Source of the DNA: Wukongibacter sp050859025
GTDB taxonomy: Bacteria; Bacillota; Clostridia; Peptostreptococcales; Caminicellaceae
Direction of reading: 5' to 3'
Length of the DNA: 64,000 nt
Assembly: GCF_050859025.1 (NCBI RefSeq)
Contig: NZ_CP138200.1
Span: forward strand, 5,332,001-5,396,000
In this document: positions 1 through 9,153 of the stretch, one piece after another
How the letters are laid out: the number at the start of each line of letters is the position of its first letter
Position numbering within the stretch: position 1 is the stretch's first letter
Translations under genes and position numbers: made by a program
The notes under the pieces: model-generated
Told to the model about the DNA's origin: nothing
What the model saw: only the letters and a program-made list of their open reading frames with translations
Database searches by the model: none

Positions 1-341
1 AAAAGCTTCGTGGGTTCTTTTCTCTCTAAAAGCTCACTAATAATCAATGATTGTCTTTCCTCGGGAGTAAAGGTCTTTTCAACAAGTTCACTATCTAACA
101 AGACTTTTAATCTCTTTTTATCCTCTAAGGTTGCTACTAGCTTTATCCCAACCCTTGGTTTCTTAACAAGCTCAAAACCATTATCTTTTAACCACTTTTC
201 TACAGTAGGCATTTCCCTTAAGATTGTTCTAGTACTAACTCCTAATCTTTTTGCAATCTTCTTTATAGTAATCGAGTCAGAAGTATCGCAAATTATTTCT
301 AATATTTGTTTTATACGTGAAGTTATTAATAACTCAACCAT
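1..341 (-). CDS. mtlR: BglG/MtlR-family PTS transcriptional activator, 5' part only
   Basis: This gene runs off the left edge, so only about the first 113 codons are present. The N-terminus is a DeoR/BglG-like winged helix-turn-helix (ITIKKIAKRLGVSTRTILRE, roughly residues 25-44) followed by the start of a second helical domain. That order is typical of PRD-containing activators of the MtlR/LicR type, whose phosphorylation domains would lie outside the window. The ATG at 341 follows a good ribosome site (GAAGGTGGG). It lies downstream of mtlA on the same strand, the usual place for a mannitol operon activator. The mannitol assignment comes from this neighbour; the DNA-binding family is seen directly. 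Confidence 0.8.
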   Translation of the reverse strand, partial: MVELLITSRIKQILEIICDTSDSITIKKIAKRLGVSTRTILREMPTVEKWLKDNGFELVKKPRVGIKLVATLEDKKRLKVLLDSELVEKTFTPEERQSLIISELLERKEPTKL

Positions 342-448
342 GTTTACCCACCTTCATTTTTTATTAGTGACATTAGTAAATTAATAACTATCTTAATATA
401 ATTATATCTTAGCTAAAACCCTTGAATCAATTTAAACATAATTTTGTT

Positions 449-469
449 TGTCATTATTTATATGTGACA
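449..469. promoter_or_regulatory. Possible MtlR-type operator (inverted repeat)
   Basis: The sequence reads TGTCA, 11 bases, TGACA. A near copy (TGTCG, 10 bases, TGACA, then ATTTTTAAAT as here) sits upstream of mtlA at 2214-2233. The same motif in front of both mtl genes suggests a shared regulator site. MtlR operators in bacilli are also interrupted palindromes with TTGnCA-type half sites. This is inference from pattern only. Confidence 0.35.
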
Positions 470-560
470 TTTTTAAATATATTTTTCAACAACTAGAAGC
501 TCAGATATATGGAGCTTCTTCTCTTTTGCTTAGATTTATCTTCCAGAAACATCTACAACA

Positions 561-590
561 AAACAGTGAAGACTCATATCTCCACTGCTT
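561..590 (-). terminator. Terminator after mtlA
   Basis: On the minus strand an 11-bp stem with two G-T pairs (AGCAGTGGAGA / TCTTCACTGTT, loop TATGAG) is followed by TTTTG about 70 bases past the mtlA stop codon. Confidence 0.5.
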
Positions 591-656
591 TATCCACTAA
601 AGACAAACAACTTCCAGAATTAATAAATTTCAAATGTTAATGTTGTTTATCTATAA

Positions 657-2081
657 TTAATTAGAAAATCTTTCTACCAATTGGTCATATACTGGACTCC
701 CCACAAAATTTTCAATCGAAATGTGTTCAGCATTAGGTGCATAGGATTTTGCCCTTTGTGTTAAGCTCCTATGGCTAATAACCATATCTGCGTCCTTTGG
801 GATTTGATCTATGGCACTGTTCACCACATCTATGTTTATACCAGTCTTTTTAAACTTATTTCTTAGAGATGATGCTCCCATAGCACTTGACCCCATACCT
901 GCATCACATGCGAAAACTATTTTATTTATAGAGGCATTACTATTTGCAGTTTGACCTTTGCTAGCAGCCTTCATTTTCTTCATTGATGCTTGAGCTTCAT
1001 CTAATTCTTGACCTGAGAATTCTTTTGACCTTTTAATAAATATTGAACTTACGAAGAAAGATACAACTGCTGATACAGCAACACCAGCAAAGGTTTGGAA
1101 TAGTCCACCCTTAGGAGTCATCATTATATAAGCAAATATACTACCTGGTGCTGGAGGCCCTATAAGTCCTGCTCCCAATATACTATTTGTCAATACTCCT
1201 GATATACCACCAGCAATAACTGCAATCACCAATATTGGATTCATTAAAACATATGGGAAATAAATTTCATGGATACCACCGAAGAAATGAATAGCTATAG
1301 CACTTGGTGCAGATGCTTTTGCCATCCCTTTTGAGAATACGAAATAAGCAAGCAATACCCCAAGACCTGGTCCAGGATTTGTCTCCAACATAAAGAATAT
1401 TGATTTACCAGTTTCCAAAACTTCCTGAGTACCAAGAGGAGTAAATATTCCATGATTTAAAGCATTATTTAAGAATAGAATTTTAGCCGGTTCTATTATA
1501 ACACTTGCTAAAGGCAATAAACCAGCTTCAACCATAGCTTTAACTCCGCTATTTACAGCTTCTGTTGCTGCAGCTACTAATGGACCAAATGCTGCTAAGC
1601 CTAGACAGGCTAAAATCATACCTATTATACCATCAGAAAAATTATTAACAAGCATTTCAAATCCACTAGGAATTTTTCCATCCATAGCATCAGCTACTTT
1701 TTTTGTAATATATCCACCTAAAGGTCCAACCATCATAGCACCTAGGAACATCGTTGTACCTGCACCAAGATTTTCTTGTCCACCAGCTCCCATAATAATA
1801 CCAAATGTAGCAATAGCACCAACAACAGCACCACGTTGTCCGCCAACAGCTCTACCACCTGTATAACCGATTAATGATGGTAATAATACCTTTAACATAG
1901 GTCCAACTAATAGTGCGAACGTTGAATTTGGCATCCAACCCACAGGAATAAATAAAGCAGTAATTAAGCCCCATGCTATAAATGCCCCAATATTAGGCAT
2001 TACCATACCACTTAGAAATCTACCCAATTTCTGGATACCTTCCTTTGCTCCACCTTGCTTAGTACTCTGCAAGCTCGTCAT
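657..2081 (-). CDS. mtlA: PTS mannitol transporter EIICB
   Basis: This is the membrane permease that imports and phosphorylates mannitol. The first 350 residues are the IIC channel (many hydrophobic segments; conserved NNALNHGIFTPLG near 205-217 and GGIHEIYFPYVLM at 268-280). A linker rich in Ala, Lys and Gln leads to a IIB domain with the phosphocysteine in FACDAGMGSSAMGA (Cys392). At 474 residues it is a IICB form lacking the fused IIA, so a separate IIA (mtlF) should lie beyond the left edge with mtlD. The ATG has an AGGAGG-type site 7 bases upstream. It is likely controlled by the MtlR-like activator downstream. Confidence 0.95.
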   Translation of the reverse strand: MTSLQSTKQGGAKEGIQKLGRFLSGMVMPNIGAFIAWGLITALFIPVGWMPNSTFALLVGPMLKVLLPSLIGYTGGRAVGGQRGAVVGAIATFGIIMGAGGQENLGAGTTMFLGAMMVGPLGGYITKKVADAMDGKIPSGFEMLVNNFSDGIIGMILACLGLAAFGPLVAAATEAVNSGVKAMVEAGLLPLASVIIEPAKILFLNNALNHGIFTPLGTQEVLETGKSIFFMLETNPGPGLGVLLAYFVFSKGMAKASAPSAIAIHFFGGIHEIYFPYVLMNPILVIAVIAGGISGVLTNSILGAGLIGPPAPGSIFAYIMMTPKGGLFQTFAGVAVSAVVSFFVSSIFIKRSKEFSGQELDEAQASMKKMKAASKGQTANSNASINKIVFACDAGMGSSAMGASSLRNKFKKTGINIDVVNSAIDQIPKDADMVISHRSLTQRAKSYAPNAEHISIENFVGSPVYDQLVERFSN

Positions 2082-2213
2082 AAAAATTCCTCCTTATTTA
2101 TTAATGACATTATTTAATAGTGACAAAACTTAATATCCGTTTTATCTGACTATTCTGTTAAGTCAATTATATGTATTTACAAGGCTTTATTCAACATAAA
2201 GATATTAAGATCA

Positions 2214-2233
2214 TGTCGTTTTGTTTAGTGACA
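2214..2233. promoter_or_regulatory. Possible MtlR-type operator upstream of mtlA
   Basis: Interrupted inverted repeat TGTCG-N10-TGACA, matching the one at 449-469 in front of mtlR, including the trailing ATTTTTAAAT. It lies about 130 bases upstream of mtlA, a normal distance for an activator site. Confidence 0.35.
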
Positions 2234-2270
2234 TTTTTAAATTTATTTTTTTTGTATAGGGTTTATATGG

Positions 2271-2302
2271 TATAAATTAAAGTCTTCACTGGAATCTCTA
2301 TA
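2271..2302. repeat. Half copy of the 105-bp palindromic repeat family
   Basis: TATAAATTAAAG...CACTGGAATCTCTATA matches one end of the longer palindromic repeats at 31814, 34366, 45868 and 45970. The other arm is absent, so this is a decayed copy. Confidence 0.5.
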
Positions 2303-2418
2303 TATCTTTCTCCAGATTGATTTCAAATATTATTTTTTAGGAAATATTATATAGTCTATAAGCCCAAGATTGTTTTTATGAAATTATTAATGTTAACTAT
2401 ATTTATAATAGGCAAAAC

Positions 2419-2459
2419 AAAGAGCAGGACTAGCCAACAAGTGGATTATCCTACTCTTT
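2419..2459 (-). terminator. Terminator of the fru operon
   Basis: Minus-strand hairpin with 11-bp arms (AAAGAGTAGGA / TCCTGCTCTTT, one G-T pair) and then TGTTTTGCC, 35 bases after the fruA stop. The arm sequence resembles the paired palindromes near 43.95 and 44.13 kb. Confidence 0.65.
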
Positions 2460-2493
2460 AAGTGTTTTTATTATATGAAGATTTTAATTTTAC

Positions 2494-4365
2494 TTAGTTA
2501 TTGATTGGTTTTTTAAGAAATCCTAGCATAAGTGCTGTTACAAGTGAGCCTATTAGTATAGCTGCTACATATAGTAATGGACTTCCTTCAACTAGTAGAA
2601 TTACAAATGCACCACCATGGGGAGCTGGCAATCCTATACCAAAGGCCATAGTTAGAGCCCCAGCAAGGGCCGAACCAACAATTATAGAAGGAATTACTCT
2701 ACCTGGGTCTGCCGCTGCAAATGGTATTGCGCCCTCTGTAATAAATGATGCACCCATTATATAGTTGGTTTTTCCTGCATCTCTTTCACTCTTTGTAAAT
2801 CTATTTCTAAAGAAGGTTGTTGCAAGAGCAATTCCTAATGGTGGAACCATACCGCCTGCCATAACTGCTGCATGTGGAGCGAGGTTTCCTGCATCAATCA
2901 TTGCTATACCAAATGTAAATGCCGCTTTATTAATTGGACCACCCATATCCACAGCCATCATGCCACCTAGTATTAACCCTAATATAACTTTATTAGTTGT
3001 TCCCATAGATCCTAGCCATGTCTGTAAACCTGCGTTCAAGCTCTTTACAGGGTTTACAACTACAAGCAGCATTATTGCACCTGTAATAAATATCCCAAAT
3101 ACAGGATATAGAAGAACTGGCTTTATACCTTCAAGGGAGTCTGGTAAATTTGAAAAGGCTTTCTTGAGCAGTAGAATAATATAACCACCTAGGAAACCTG
3201 CAATAAGACCTCCCAAAAATCCTGCACCATTATTTGCTGCAATAAAACCACCAACCATAGCCGGTGCAAAACCTGGTCTATCTGCAATACTCATACCTAT
3301 AAATCCAGCTAGTATTGGTATCATAAGTCCAAAGGCACTTCCTCCACCTATATCCATTAAAAGCTTAGCGAATGGATGGAAGGATGGGTCGTTTGGATCA
3401 AAGGCTTTAATTCCAAACATGAATGAGATAGCTATTAATATACCTCCACCTACTACGAAGGGAAGCATATTTGAAACACCACTCATAAGATGCTTATAAA
3501 ATCCTGTTCTTTCTCTTCTTCCTGTATTTACGGCTTCGCCATCGTTTCCAGTATGATGATATTTAGGTGCATCACCTCTCACTGCCTTATTTATAAGCTT
3601 TTCAGGATCTTTTATTGCAATGGCAACGGGAACCTGAATTACTTTCTTTCCTTCAAATCTTGCCATTTCAACCTTAGTATCGGCTGCAACTATTATAGTA
3701 GCAGATTTTTTTATTTCTTCATCGGTTAATTTATTTTTAACTCCTGTAGAGCCATTGGTTTCGACCTTGATTTCTACTCCCATTTCCTTAGCCTTATTTT
3801 TAAGGGCATCGGCGGCCATATAGGTGTGGGCTATACCCGTGGGGCAAGCTGTTACTGCTAAAACTACTCCTTTAGAAGTATTCATATCAGACCCCTCTTC
3901 CTTTAGCTTCATTTCTTCATGTTCATCAATTATATCTAATAATTCCTTTTCACTCTTCAAATTCATAATTTTGTTTCTAAATTCTTCATTCATAAGCATA
4001 GTAGATAATCTAGATAATGTCTCTAAATGCTCATTGTTTGATCCTTCCTTTCCGGCTATCATAAAGAATATGTGGGCTGGCTTTCCATCTAATGAATCGT
4101 AGTCTATGCCCTCTTTAGAATATCCAAAGGCTAAGGCAGGAGTCTTAACAGCCGATGTCTTTGCATGGGGAATAGCCACCCCATCACCTACACCTGTTGA
4201 AAATTGTTCCTCTCTGCTGAGAATTGCCTTTTTAAATTCTTTTTTATTACTTATTTTACCTGAACTATCTAATTTGTTTACAAGTTCATCTATCACCTGT
4301 GACTTTGTAGTGGATTTTAATTCAAGAGTTATAGTATCCTTATTTAATAGCTCTGTGATTTTCAT
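2494..4365 (-). CDS. fruA: PTS fructose transporter EIIABC
   Basis: This protein imports fructose as fructose-1-phosphate. Three PTS domains are visible in order. IIA (1-150) has the phospho-histidine in GVAIPHAK (His67). IIB (about 165-265) has the phosphocysteine in TACPTGIAHTYMAADAL (Cys174). IIC (about 285-623) contains GGMMAVDMGGPINKAAF and GLPAPHGGAF. The length, 623 residues, is normal for the fused Firmicute enzyme. It is the last gene of fruR-fruK-fruA, 12 bases after fruK. A decayed paralogue lies upstream of the operon at 6345-7663. Confidence 0.96.
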   Translation of the reverse strand: MKITELLNKDTITLELKSTTKSQVIDELVNKLDSSGKISNKKEFKKAILSREEQFSTGVGDGVAIPHAKTSAVKTPALAFGYSKEGIDYDSLDGKPAHIFFMIAGKEGSNNEHLETLSRLSTMLMNEEFRNKIMNLKSEKELLDIIDEHEEMKLKEEGSDMNTSKGVVLAVTACPTGIAHTYMAADALKNKAKEMGVEIKVETNGSTGVKNKLTDEEIKKSATIIVAADTKVEMARFEGKKVIQVPVAIAIKDPEKLINKAVRGDAPKYHHTGNDGEAVNTGRRERTGFYKHLMSGVSNMLPFVVGGGILIAISFMFGIKAFDPNDPSFHPFAKLLMDIGGGSAFGLMIPILAGFIGMSIADRPGFAPAMVGGFIAANNGAGFLGGLIAGFLGGYIILLLKKAFSNLPDSLEGIKPVLLYPVFGIFITGAIMLLVVVNPVKSLNAGLQTWLGSMGTTNKVILGLILGGMMAVDMGGPINKAAFTFGIAMIDAGNLAPHAAVMAGGMVPPLGIALATTFFRNRFTKSERDAGKTNYIMGASFITEGAIPFAAADPGRVIPSIIVGSALAGALTMAFGIGLPAPHGGAFVILLVEGSPLLYVAAILIGSLVTALMLGFLKKPINN

Positions 4366-4377
4366 GTTTTCCCTCCC

Positions 4378-5292
4378 TTAATCTACTTTAAATATTTTAA
4401 TTTTTTCTAATAGTTCTTTTACATCCTCTTGTTTGCAAAGATCATTGGAGAAGGCTGTAGCACTTCCACAGGCAACTCCCATTTTAAAGGCCTCTACAAT
4501 ACTTAAAGAATCAGTATAATTTGCAAGTAAACCACCTATAAGCGAATCTCCAGCTCCAACTGAATTTTTTACTATGCCCTTTGGTGCCCTTGCATGATAT
4601 ACTCCTTCATCACAAATCAGAAGGGCTCCATCGCCGGCCATTGAAACAATCACATTTTCAGCTCCCATTTCCACTAATTTCTCAGCATAGTATATGACTT
4701 CTTCCATGTTTGATATCTTTGCATCAAATATTTCGCTAAGTTCATGGACATTTGGTTTTACCAAAAATGGTTTGTACTTTAGGGTCATTGTTAAGGCTTC
4801 ACCCGTTGTGTCTACTATAATCTTCACCCTATTATCCAAACACCTTTTTTGAATCTGAGCATAAATATCGTTTGGAAGGGTATTCTGAATATTTCCTGCA
4901 AGTACAACGAAGTCATTTTCTGTTAATTCCTCAATTTTCACGAATAGCTTATTTATATCTTCTTCCTTTATCTCTGGTCCTGCTCCATTTATTTCGGTTT
5001 CTTCATTAGATTTAAGCTTTACATTTATCCTTGTATCGCCTTCAACCTTTATAAATTCTGTATCGACCCCCTCATTGTGTAAAAAATTTTTAATATATTC
5101 TCCTGTAAACCCTCCTATAAAGCCTAATGCTTTACTTTTTACCTTCATATTATTAAGTACCCTTGATACATTAATCCCTTTTCCACCAGGATATTTGTAA
5201 TCCCTTGTCACCCTATTCACATTCCCTAAGCTAAAATCTTCTACTTGAAGAATGTAGTCTATGGATGGGTTAAATGTTATTGTATAGATCAT
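4378..5292 (-). CDS. fruK: 1-phosphofructokinase
   Basis: A PfkB-family sugar kinase that phosphorylates fructose-1-phosphate to fructose-1,6-bisphosphate in the cytoplasm. The glycine-rich substrate motif (YPGGKGINVSR, 35-44) and the C-terminal catalytic motif NSVGAGDSLIGG (GAGD at 246-249, with the Asp base) are intact, and 304 residues is the standard length. The start ATG overlaps the fruR stop codon by one base, so translation is probably coupled. Placement between the regulator and fruA makes the substrate assignment secure. Confidence 0.95.
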   Translation of the reverse strand: MIYTITFNPSIDYILQVEDFSLGNVNRVTRDYKYPGGKGINVSRVLNNMKVKSKALGFIGGFTGEYIKNFLHNEGVDTEFIKVEGDTRINVKLKSNEETEINGAGPEIKEEDINKLFVKIEELTENDFVVLAGNIQNTLPNDIYAQIQKRCLDNRVKIIVDTTGEALTMTLKYKPFLVKPNVHELSEIFDAKISNMEEVIYYAEKLVEMGAENVIVSMAGDGALLICDEGVYHARAPKGIVKNSVGAGDSLIGGLLANYTDSLSIVEAFKMGVACGSATAFSNDLCKQEDVKELLEKIKIFKVD

Positions 5293-6041
5293 TATTCTGT
5301 CACAACCTTTATCCTAGTCTTCTTGGCATATCTTTCATAATCTTCAATTTTTGAATTAGTAACAATTTCAGCTTTATTTAGGTCTGATATCTTAACAAAA
5401 GCAACTTCACCAAACTTGCTTTCATCTGCCAGTACATAGGCTTCTTTTGAAAGGGCGATAGCGTTTTCCTTAAGTATAGCCTCCTCTGAGTCCGGTGTAG
5501 TGAATCCATACTCTAGATGTATTGCATTTGTACCTATAAAACACTTGTCAAACCTAAACTTTTCTAAGTTCTTTAAAGCGTCGGTTCCTATAATCGCCTT
5601 GGTTCTTGCTTTAACCTTTCCTCCAAGTATATACGAGTTAATATCTTTCTCTACTAATGCATCGATATGTTTAAGTCCATTTGTGACTACAACAATATCC
5701 TTCTGATCCATATACTGTATCATCTCAAAGGTTGTTGTACCTGCATCCATATATATGCAATCGCCTTCATTTATTAAAGAAGCTGCATATTTTGCTATTT
5801 TTGATTTTTCATTGATATTTTGAATTTGTTTTTCTTTATAGGTAGGTTCTTTAAATCTTCCCTTTAACAAAGTTGCTCCACCATGAATCCTTTTAAGCTC
5901 ATGAATGGTTTCAAGATAAGTCAAATCACGTCTTATGGTAGATTCTGAAGTGTCCGTAAGCTTTACTAATTCATTTATCTTAACTATTCCTTTATCCTTA
6001 AGTATTTCTAATATCATCTGTTGTCTTTCTTCGGTTAACAT
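5292..6041 (-). CDS. fruR: DeoR-family repressor of the fructose operon
   Basis: The protein has an N-terminal DeoR helix-turn-helix (VKINELVKLTDTSESTIRRD) and a C-terminal sugar-phosphate sensor domain of the isomerase-like fold (DAGTTTFEMIQ, VVTNGLKH, GGKVKARTKAIIG). Family members bind operators near their own promoter and release on fructose-1-phosphate. I chose the ATG at 6041, which follows AGAGGTG at a good distance; a GTG nine bases further upstream is possible. It is the first gene of fruR-fruK-fruA. Confidence 0.92.
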   Translation of the reverse strand: MLTEERQQMILEILKDKGIVKINELVKLTDTSESTIRRDLTYLETIHELKRIHGGATLLKGRFKEPTYKEKQIQNINEKSKIAKYAASLINEGDCIYMDAGTTTFEMIQYMDQKDIVVVTNGLKHIDALVEKDINSYILGGKVKARTKAIIGTDALKNLEKFRFDKCFIGTNAIHLEYGFTTPDSEEAILKENAIALSKEAYVLADESKFGEVAFVKISDLNKAEIVTNSKIEDYERYAKKTRIKVVTE

Positions 6042-6061
6042 ACAAATCACCTCTTATTAAC

Positions 6062-6090
6062 ATTATAATCCACAGGTTTTAAAAAATCAA
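6062..6090 (-). promoter_or_regulatory. fru operon promoter
   Basis: On the minus strand TTGATT (6085-6090), a 17-base spacer and TATAAT (6062-6067) form a good sigma-A promoter whose -10 lies about 20 bases before the fruR start. Confidence 0.7.
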
Positions 6091-6145
6091 TCATTTTCTT
6101 TCATTATCTCTCAATTACATTCATAATTCATAACAATTTCTTTCA
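6087..6145 (-). promoter_or_regulatory. Candidate FruR operators (direct repeats)
   Basis: Two direct repeats on the minus strand, TGAAAGAAATTGTTATGA (6128-6145) and TGAAAGAAAATGATTGA (6087-6103), lie at and just upstream of the -35. DeoR-type fructose repressors commonly use direct repeats, so these are good operator candidates. Confidence 0.45.
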
Positions 6146-6242
6146 AAATCAATCACGTTTCTAGTTCCATTAGTTATAGGATTTATCTTTATCGGAGAAT
6201 TTATTTCAGTATAAAAATAGTGTGCTTAGTTCTTAAATTTGC

Positions 6243-6314
6243 AAAAAATACCACAAGGATTATATAGAAGGACTTCAATAAATCTAGAAGTCTATTATAT
6301 AATCCTTGCGGTAT
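6243..6314 (-). terminator. Strong terminator after the fruA pseudogene
   Basis: A long minus-strand hairpin (outer arms ATACCGCAAGGATTATATA and TATATAATCCTTGTGGTAT) runs into TTTTTTG. It separates the pseudogene from the fru promoter. Confidence 0.8.
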
Positions 6315-6344
6315 TGCAGTATAAATATGCAATATTACATAAAG

Positions 6345-7663
6345 CTAGTCACCGACGGTTTTTTTAAGAAGCCCTAACATAAATGCCGTTATGAATGAAC
6401 CCGTTAAAATAGCTGTTACATACAATAAAGGATTCCCTGTGACTATTGGTATCATAAGCACTCCTCCGAGAGGTGTAAGCATACCTATATCAAATACCAT
6501 TGTCAAGGCCCCCGGCTATGGCTGAACCAATAATTATTGAAGGCATCACTCTTTTTGGGTCCTTAGTTGCAAATGTGTAATAAATGATATACCCATGATG
6601 TAGCAGGTTCTTCTAGCTTCCCTTTCCTATTCAGTGAAGCTGTTTTAAATAGGGTTGTGGCTATAGCAATTCCTAGGGTAGAAACCATCCCCCCTGCCAT
6701 AACTGCTGCTGGAGGTCCTAGACTGCCAGCTTCAATCATAGCTATTCCAAAGGCAAAGGCTGTTTTATTTATAGGTCCACCCATATCTACAGCCATCATC
6801 CCCCCTAAAATCAAACCCAATATAATTTTATGAGTAGTTCCAATGGAGCTTAACCAAGCTTGTAGGCTTAAGTTCAAGCTCCTCATGGGATTTACAACGG
6901 CAAGCAGCATTATTGCTACTGTAAAAAATACTCCTAAAACTGGATAAAATAGAGAGGGTTTTAGTGATTCAAATGATGATGGAAGCTTAGAAAGTAATTT
7001 TTTAAGCAGTAGAACAATATATCCGCCTAGGAATCCAGCAATTAGACATCCTAAAAATCCTCCTCCACTGTTTGCCGCAATCAATACGCCAACCATTGCC
7101 GGCGTAAAACCTGGCCTATCTGCAATATTCATCCCTATAAATCCTGCTAATATTGGCACCATGAGGGTGAATGCACTAACTCCTCCCGTATCCATCAAAA
7201 GCTTAGTAAATTGTTGTAATGATGGATTGTCTAGGACAAAGTTTGTCTTCTCTAACATAAGGGAGATCGATATTAATACTTCTCCGCTAAACGCTCTATT
7301 TATCAATTCTTCAGGGTCCTTTATTCCATGGGCCACCGGCACCTGAATCACTTTTTTTCCTTCAAATCTTGCCATCTCAACCTGCTTATCGGCAGCTACT
7401 ATTATGGCACAGGCCTTTTTTATATCTTCCTCCGTTAGCCTATTTTTCACTCCCGTAGAACCATTTGTTTCTACCTTTATAGATATCCCCATTTCCCTAC
7501 CCTTTTTTTCAAGGGCATCGGCTGCCGGCTATACCCGTTGGACAAGCGGTTACAGCTAGGATTGTACTATTCGTAATATTTCCCTTGTTTGTTGTCTTTG
7601 TAAAATAAGCTCTTCCTCGTCCTCTATTAGATTTAATAATTCACCTTTACTTCTTACAGCCAT
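6345..7663 (-). pseudogene. Decayed second fructose PTS gene (fruA-like)
   Basis: Most of a second EIIBC-type fructose permease can be read, but it is broken. The IIA domain is gone. A frameshift precedes the IIB motif. After TACPTGIA the residues matching HTYMA are deleted with another frameshift. About 40 residues joining IIB to IIC are missing. The reading frame breaks again near 6570 before the C-terminal MLGLLKKTVGD. The longest intact stretch (6563-7492) still resembles the IIC domain of the adjacent fruA, for example GGMMAVDMGGPINKTAF. It probably arose as a duplicate of the neighbouring fruA. Confidence 0.9.
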
Positions 7664-7721
7664 TAGTTTTCCTCTTGGATAGTTAGATTGATATATTTTC
7701 TTCCATAATAATCTTTTATAT

Positions 7722-8489
7722 TTATTCGAATAATTGGATTCCTAGGGCTTTATAAAATTGATAATCCAAATCATGGGTTACCTTCAACCCCTTATCCTCT
7801 CTGAATTTTATTACATATCTTTTCATTCCGTCTCCATATATTCCATCTACGTATAGTGGATAATACCCCTGCAGCTTCATTCTCTTTTGAATCTCGTATA
7901 CATCAGATCCTCTATCACCCGGAGCAAGGGTTCTAAAACCATTGCCAAAGGGCCCAAAGGTTCCACCCCAAATTGTGACAGGAGTCCCATGCTTTATGAT
8001 TTTATAGAGTTCTTCGACATCATTATTTCTCATACGGATACATCCATGGGAGGATGCCCAGCCTATGGAATGGGGCCTATTTGTACCGTGAATCCCATAT
8101 TTACCCCAAGGAACGTTCAAACCCATCCACCTAGTTCCAAATCCCCTTCCCCATTTTCCTTTATTTACTACTTTCCAGCTTCCTATCGGCGAGGGTGTGC
8201 TTGTTTTTCCACTGGCTATTGCATATCTTTTGATTACTTTATTATTACTTTGATCAAAAACCTCAAGGCTTTTTGAATTTATATTTATGAATATGGCTAG
8301 GTTCGTGTAGTCAGGATTTTCCTTCATTTTCTTTTCTTCCCAAAGACAATATTCCTTCATCTCTCTATTTTTAAAGGTCTTTGTAAGATATTCAGTAAGC
8401 TCCATATCTTTTAAAATGACTTTTCCTACTCCCATCAAGATACTTATAAAAATCACACAAATTATTATCCATAGAAACGATCTTTTCAA
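7722..8489 (-). CDS. L,D-transpeptidase (YkuD domain) with peptidoglycan-binding tail
   Basis: A membrane-anchored cell-wall enzyme that would form 3-3 cross-links or related bonds in peptidoglycan. There is one N-terminal membrane segment (RSFLWIIICVIFISILMG), then a YkuD domain with the catalytic motif HGTNRPHSIG...SHGCIRMRNND (His134, Cys150). A C-terminal peptidoglycan-binding-1 repeat follows (LAPGDRGSDVYEIQKRMKLQGYYPLYVDGIYG). I chose the TTG at 8489 because AGGGGGG sits six bases before it and the product then starts at the membrane anchor. An ATG at 8579 in frame has no ribosome site. It appears monocistronic. Confidence 0.88.
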   Translation of the reverse strand: MKRSFLWIIICVIFISILMGVGKVILKDMELTEYLTKTFKNREMKEYCLWEEKKMKENPDYTNLAIFININSKSLEVFDQSNNKVIKRYAIASGKTSTPSPIGSWKVVNKGKWGRGFGTRWMGLNVPWGKYGIHGTNRPHSIGWASSHGCIRMRNNDVEELYKIIKHGTPVTIWGGTFGPFGNGFRTLAPGDRGSDVYEIQKRMKLQGYYPLYVDGIYGDGMKRYVIKFREDKGLKVTHDLDYQFYKALGIQLFE

Positions 8490-8651
8490 TCTAAGCCCCC
8501 CTACATTTCTATGTATATGTAGGTAAGGTATAATCATATGACAGTGGGACAATGACTGTGATTGATTATTTTGCTGCATGGTTTTGTAGACCGATGCCTT
8601 GAAGAATAAATATAGAAATTTGTTTTAACTTTTTAGCTAAAAAGATAGATA

Positions 8652-8957
8652 TTATAACCTAGCCATATCTCTACTTCTTATTTCATTAGATATATTTCCT
8701 ACTTTTAAACCGTCATTTAAACCCTGCCTGTATATGATTTCAAAATATATCTTCTCTTCTTCATTTCTTTTTTCTTCATATTTAAATATTAACTTTCTAT
8801 CTTCCTTTGGCAAGGAATCTACTATCCTATCCCATAGGTCAAAGCAATCCTGTCTAAGGTCTTGTACCTTCATATTATTATTTGTAATTTCTTGGCTAAT
8901 TTCAAGTAGTCTCTCGTTAATGAAATCGTCGAAGTAGGTGTCTATGGTTTTTAGCAT
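8652..8957 (-). CDS. Small helical protein, DUF6809-like
   Basis: A 101-residue, charged, probably all-helical cytoplasmic protein without membrane segments. Its shape and the C-terminal IIYRQGLNDGLKVGN resemble the small DUF6809 proteins of Clostridia, which have no known function. The ribosome site AAGGGGGG before the ATG is strong. It is divergent from the XRE regulator at 9203, and the shared 245-base spacer carries repeated GATTACT motifs, so the regulator may control it. No function is proposed. Confidence 0.7.
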   Translation of the reverse strand: MLKTIDTYFDDFINERLLEISQEITNNNMKVQDLRQDCFDLWDRIVDSLPKEDRKLIFKYEEKRNEEEKIYFEIIYRQGLNDGLKVGNISNEIRSRDMARL

Positions 8958-9054
8958 GGATTTATTCCCCCCTTGACAACTTGTTTAATCCCAATCTTAA
9001 ACATATTAATCTTAAGAGTGACTTATACAGAACTATTATAATTTAGTAACCATC

Positions 9055-9150
9055 TTGATTACTCTTTAATCTATATTTAAGTTCTCACAACGATTACTGT
9101 CAATACTATTTATATACAATAATTTGATAGAGTATCGTTTTCGATTACTC
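9055..9150. promoter_or_regulatory. Repeated GATTACT motifs in the divergent spacer
   Basis: Three direct copies of GATTACT (9057-9063, 9092-9098, 9143-9149) lie between the divergent genes. The last is part of an inverted repeat GAGTATCG-TTT-TCGATTACTC (9130-9150). This is a plausible operator array for the XRE protein encoded at 9203. Confidence 0.35.
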
Positions 9151-9153
9151 GCA

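Larger units (their letters stand above)
342..656. other. Intergenic region between mtlA and mtlR
   Basis: No gene is visible. It holds a terminator-like hairpin just after mtlA (561-590), a second small hairpin (arms AGAAGCTC/GAGCTTCT, 495-519) and an inverted repeat TGTCA-N11-TGACA at 449-469 in front of mtlR. Confidence 0.6.
2082..2493. other. mtlA leader region and fruA trailer
   Basis: There is no gene here. It holds the mtlA upstream region with a TGTCG-N10-TGACA operator candidate (2214-2233), a half copy of the window's 105-bp palindromic repeat (2271-2302) and the fruA terminator (2419-2459). Confidence 0.6.

Noticed and set aside
10..384. Plus-strand reading frame at the left edge
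   Set aside because: It lies opposite the minus-strand MtlR-like gene, which has a ribosome site and recognisable helix-turn-helix; the plus frame has neither.
2501..4381. Several long plus-strand frames opposite fruA
   Set aside because: They are antisense to a complete, motif-bearing fruA and have low-complexity Ile/Pro-rich products.
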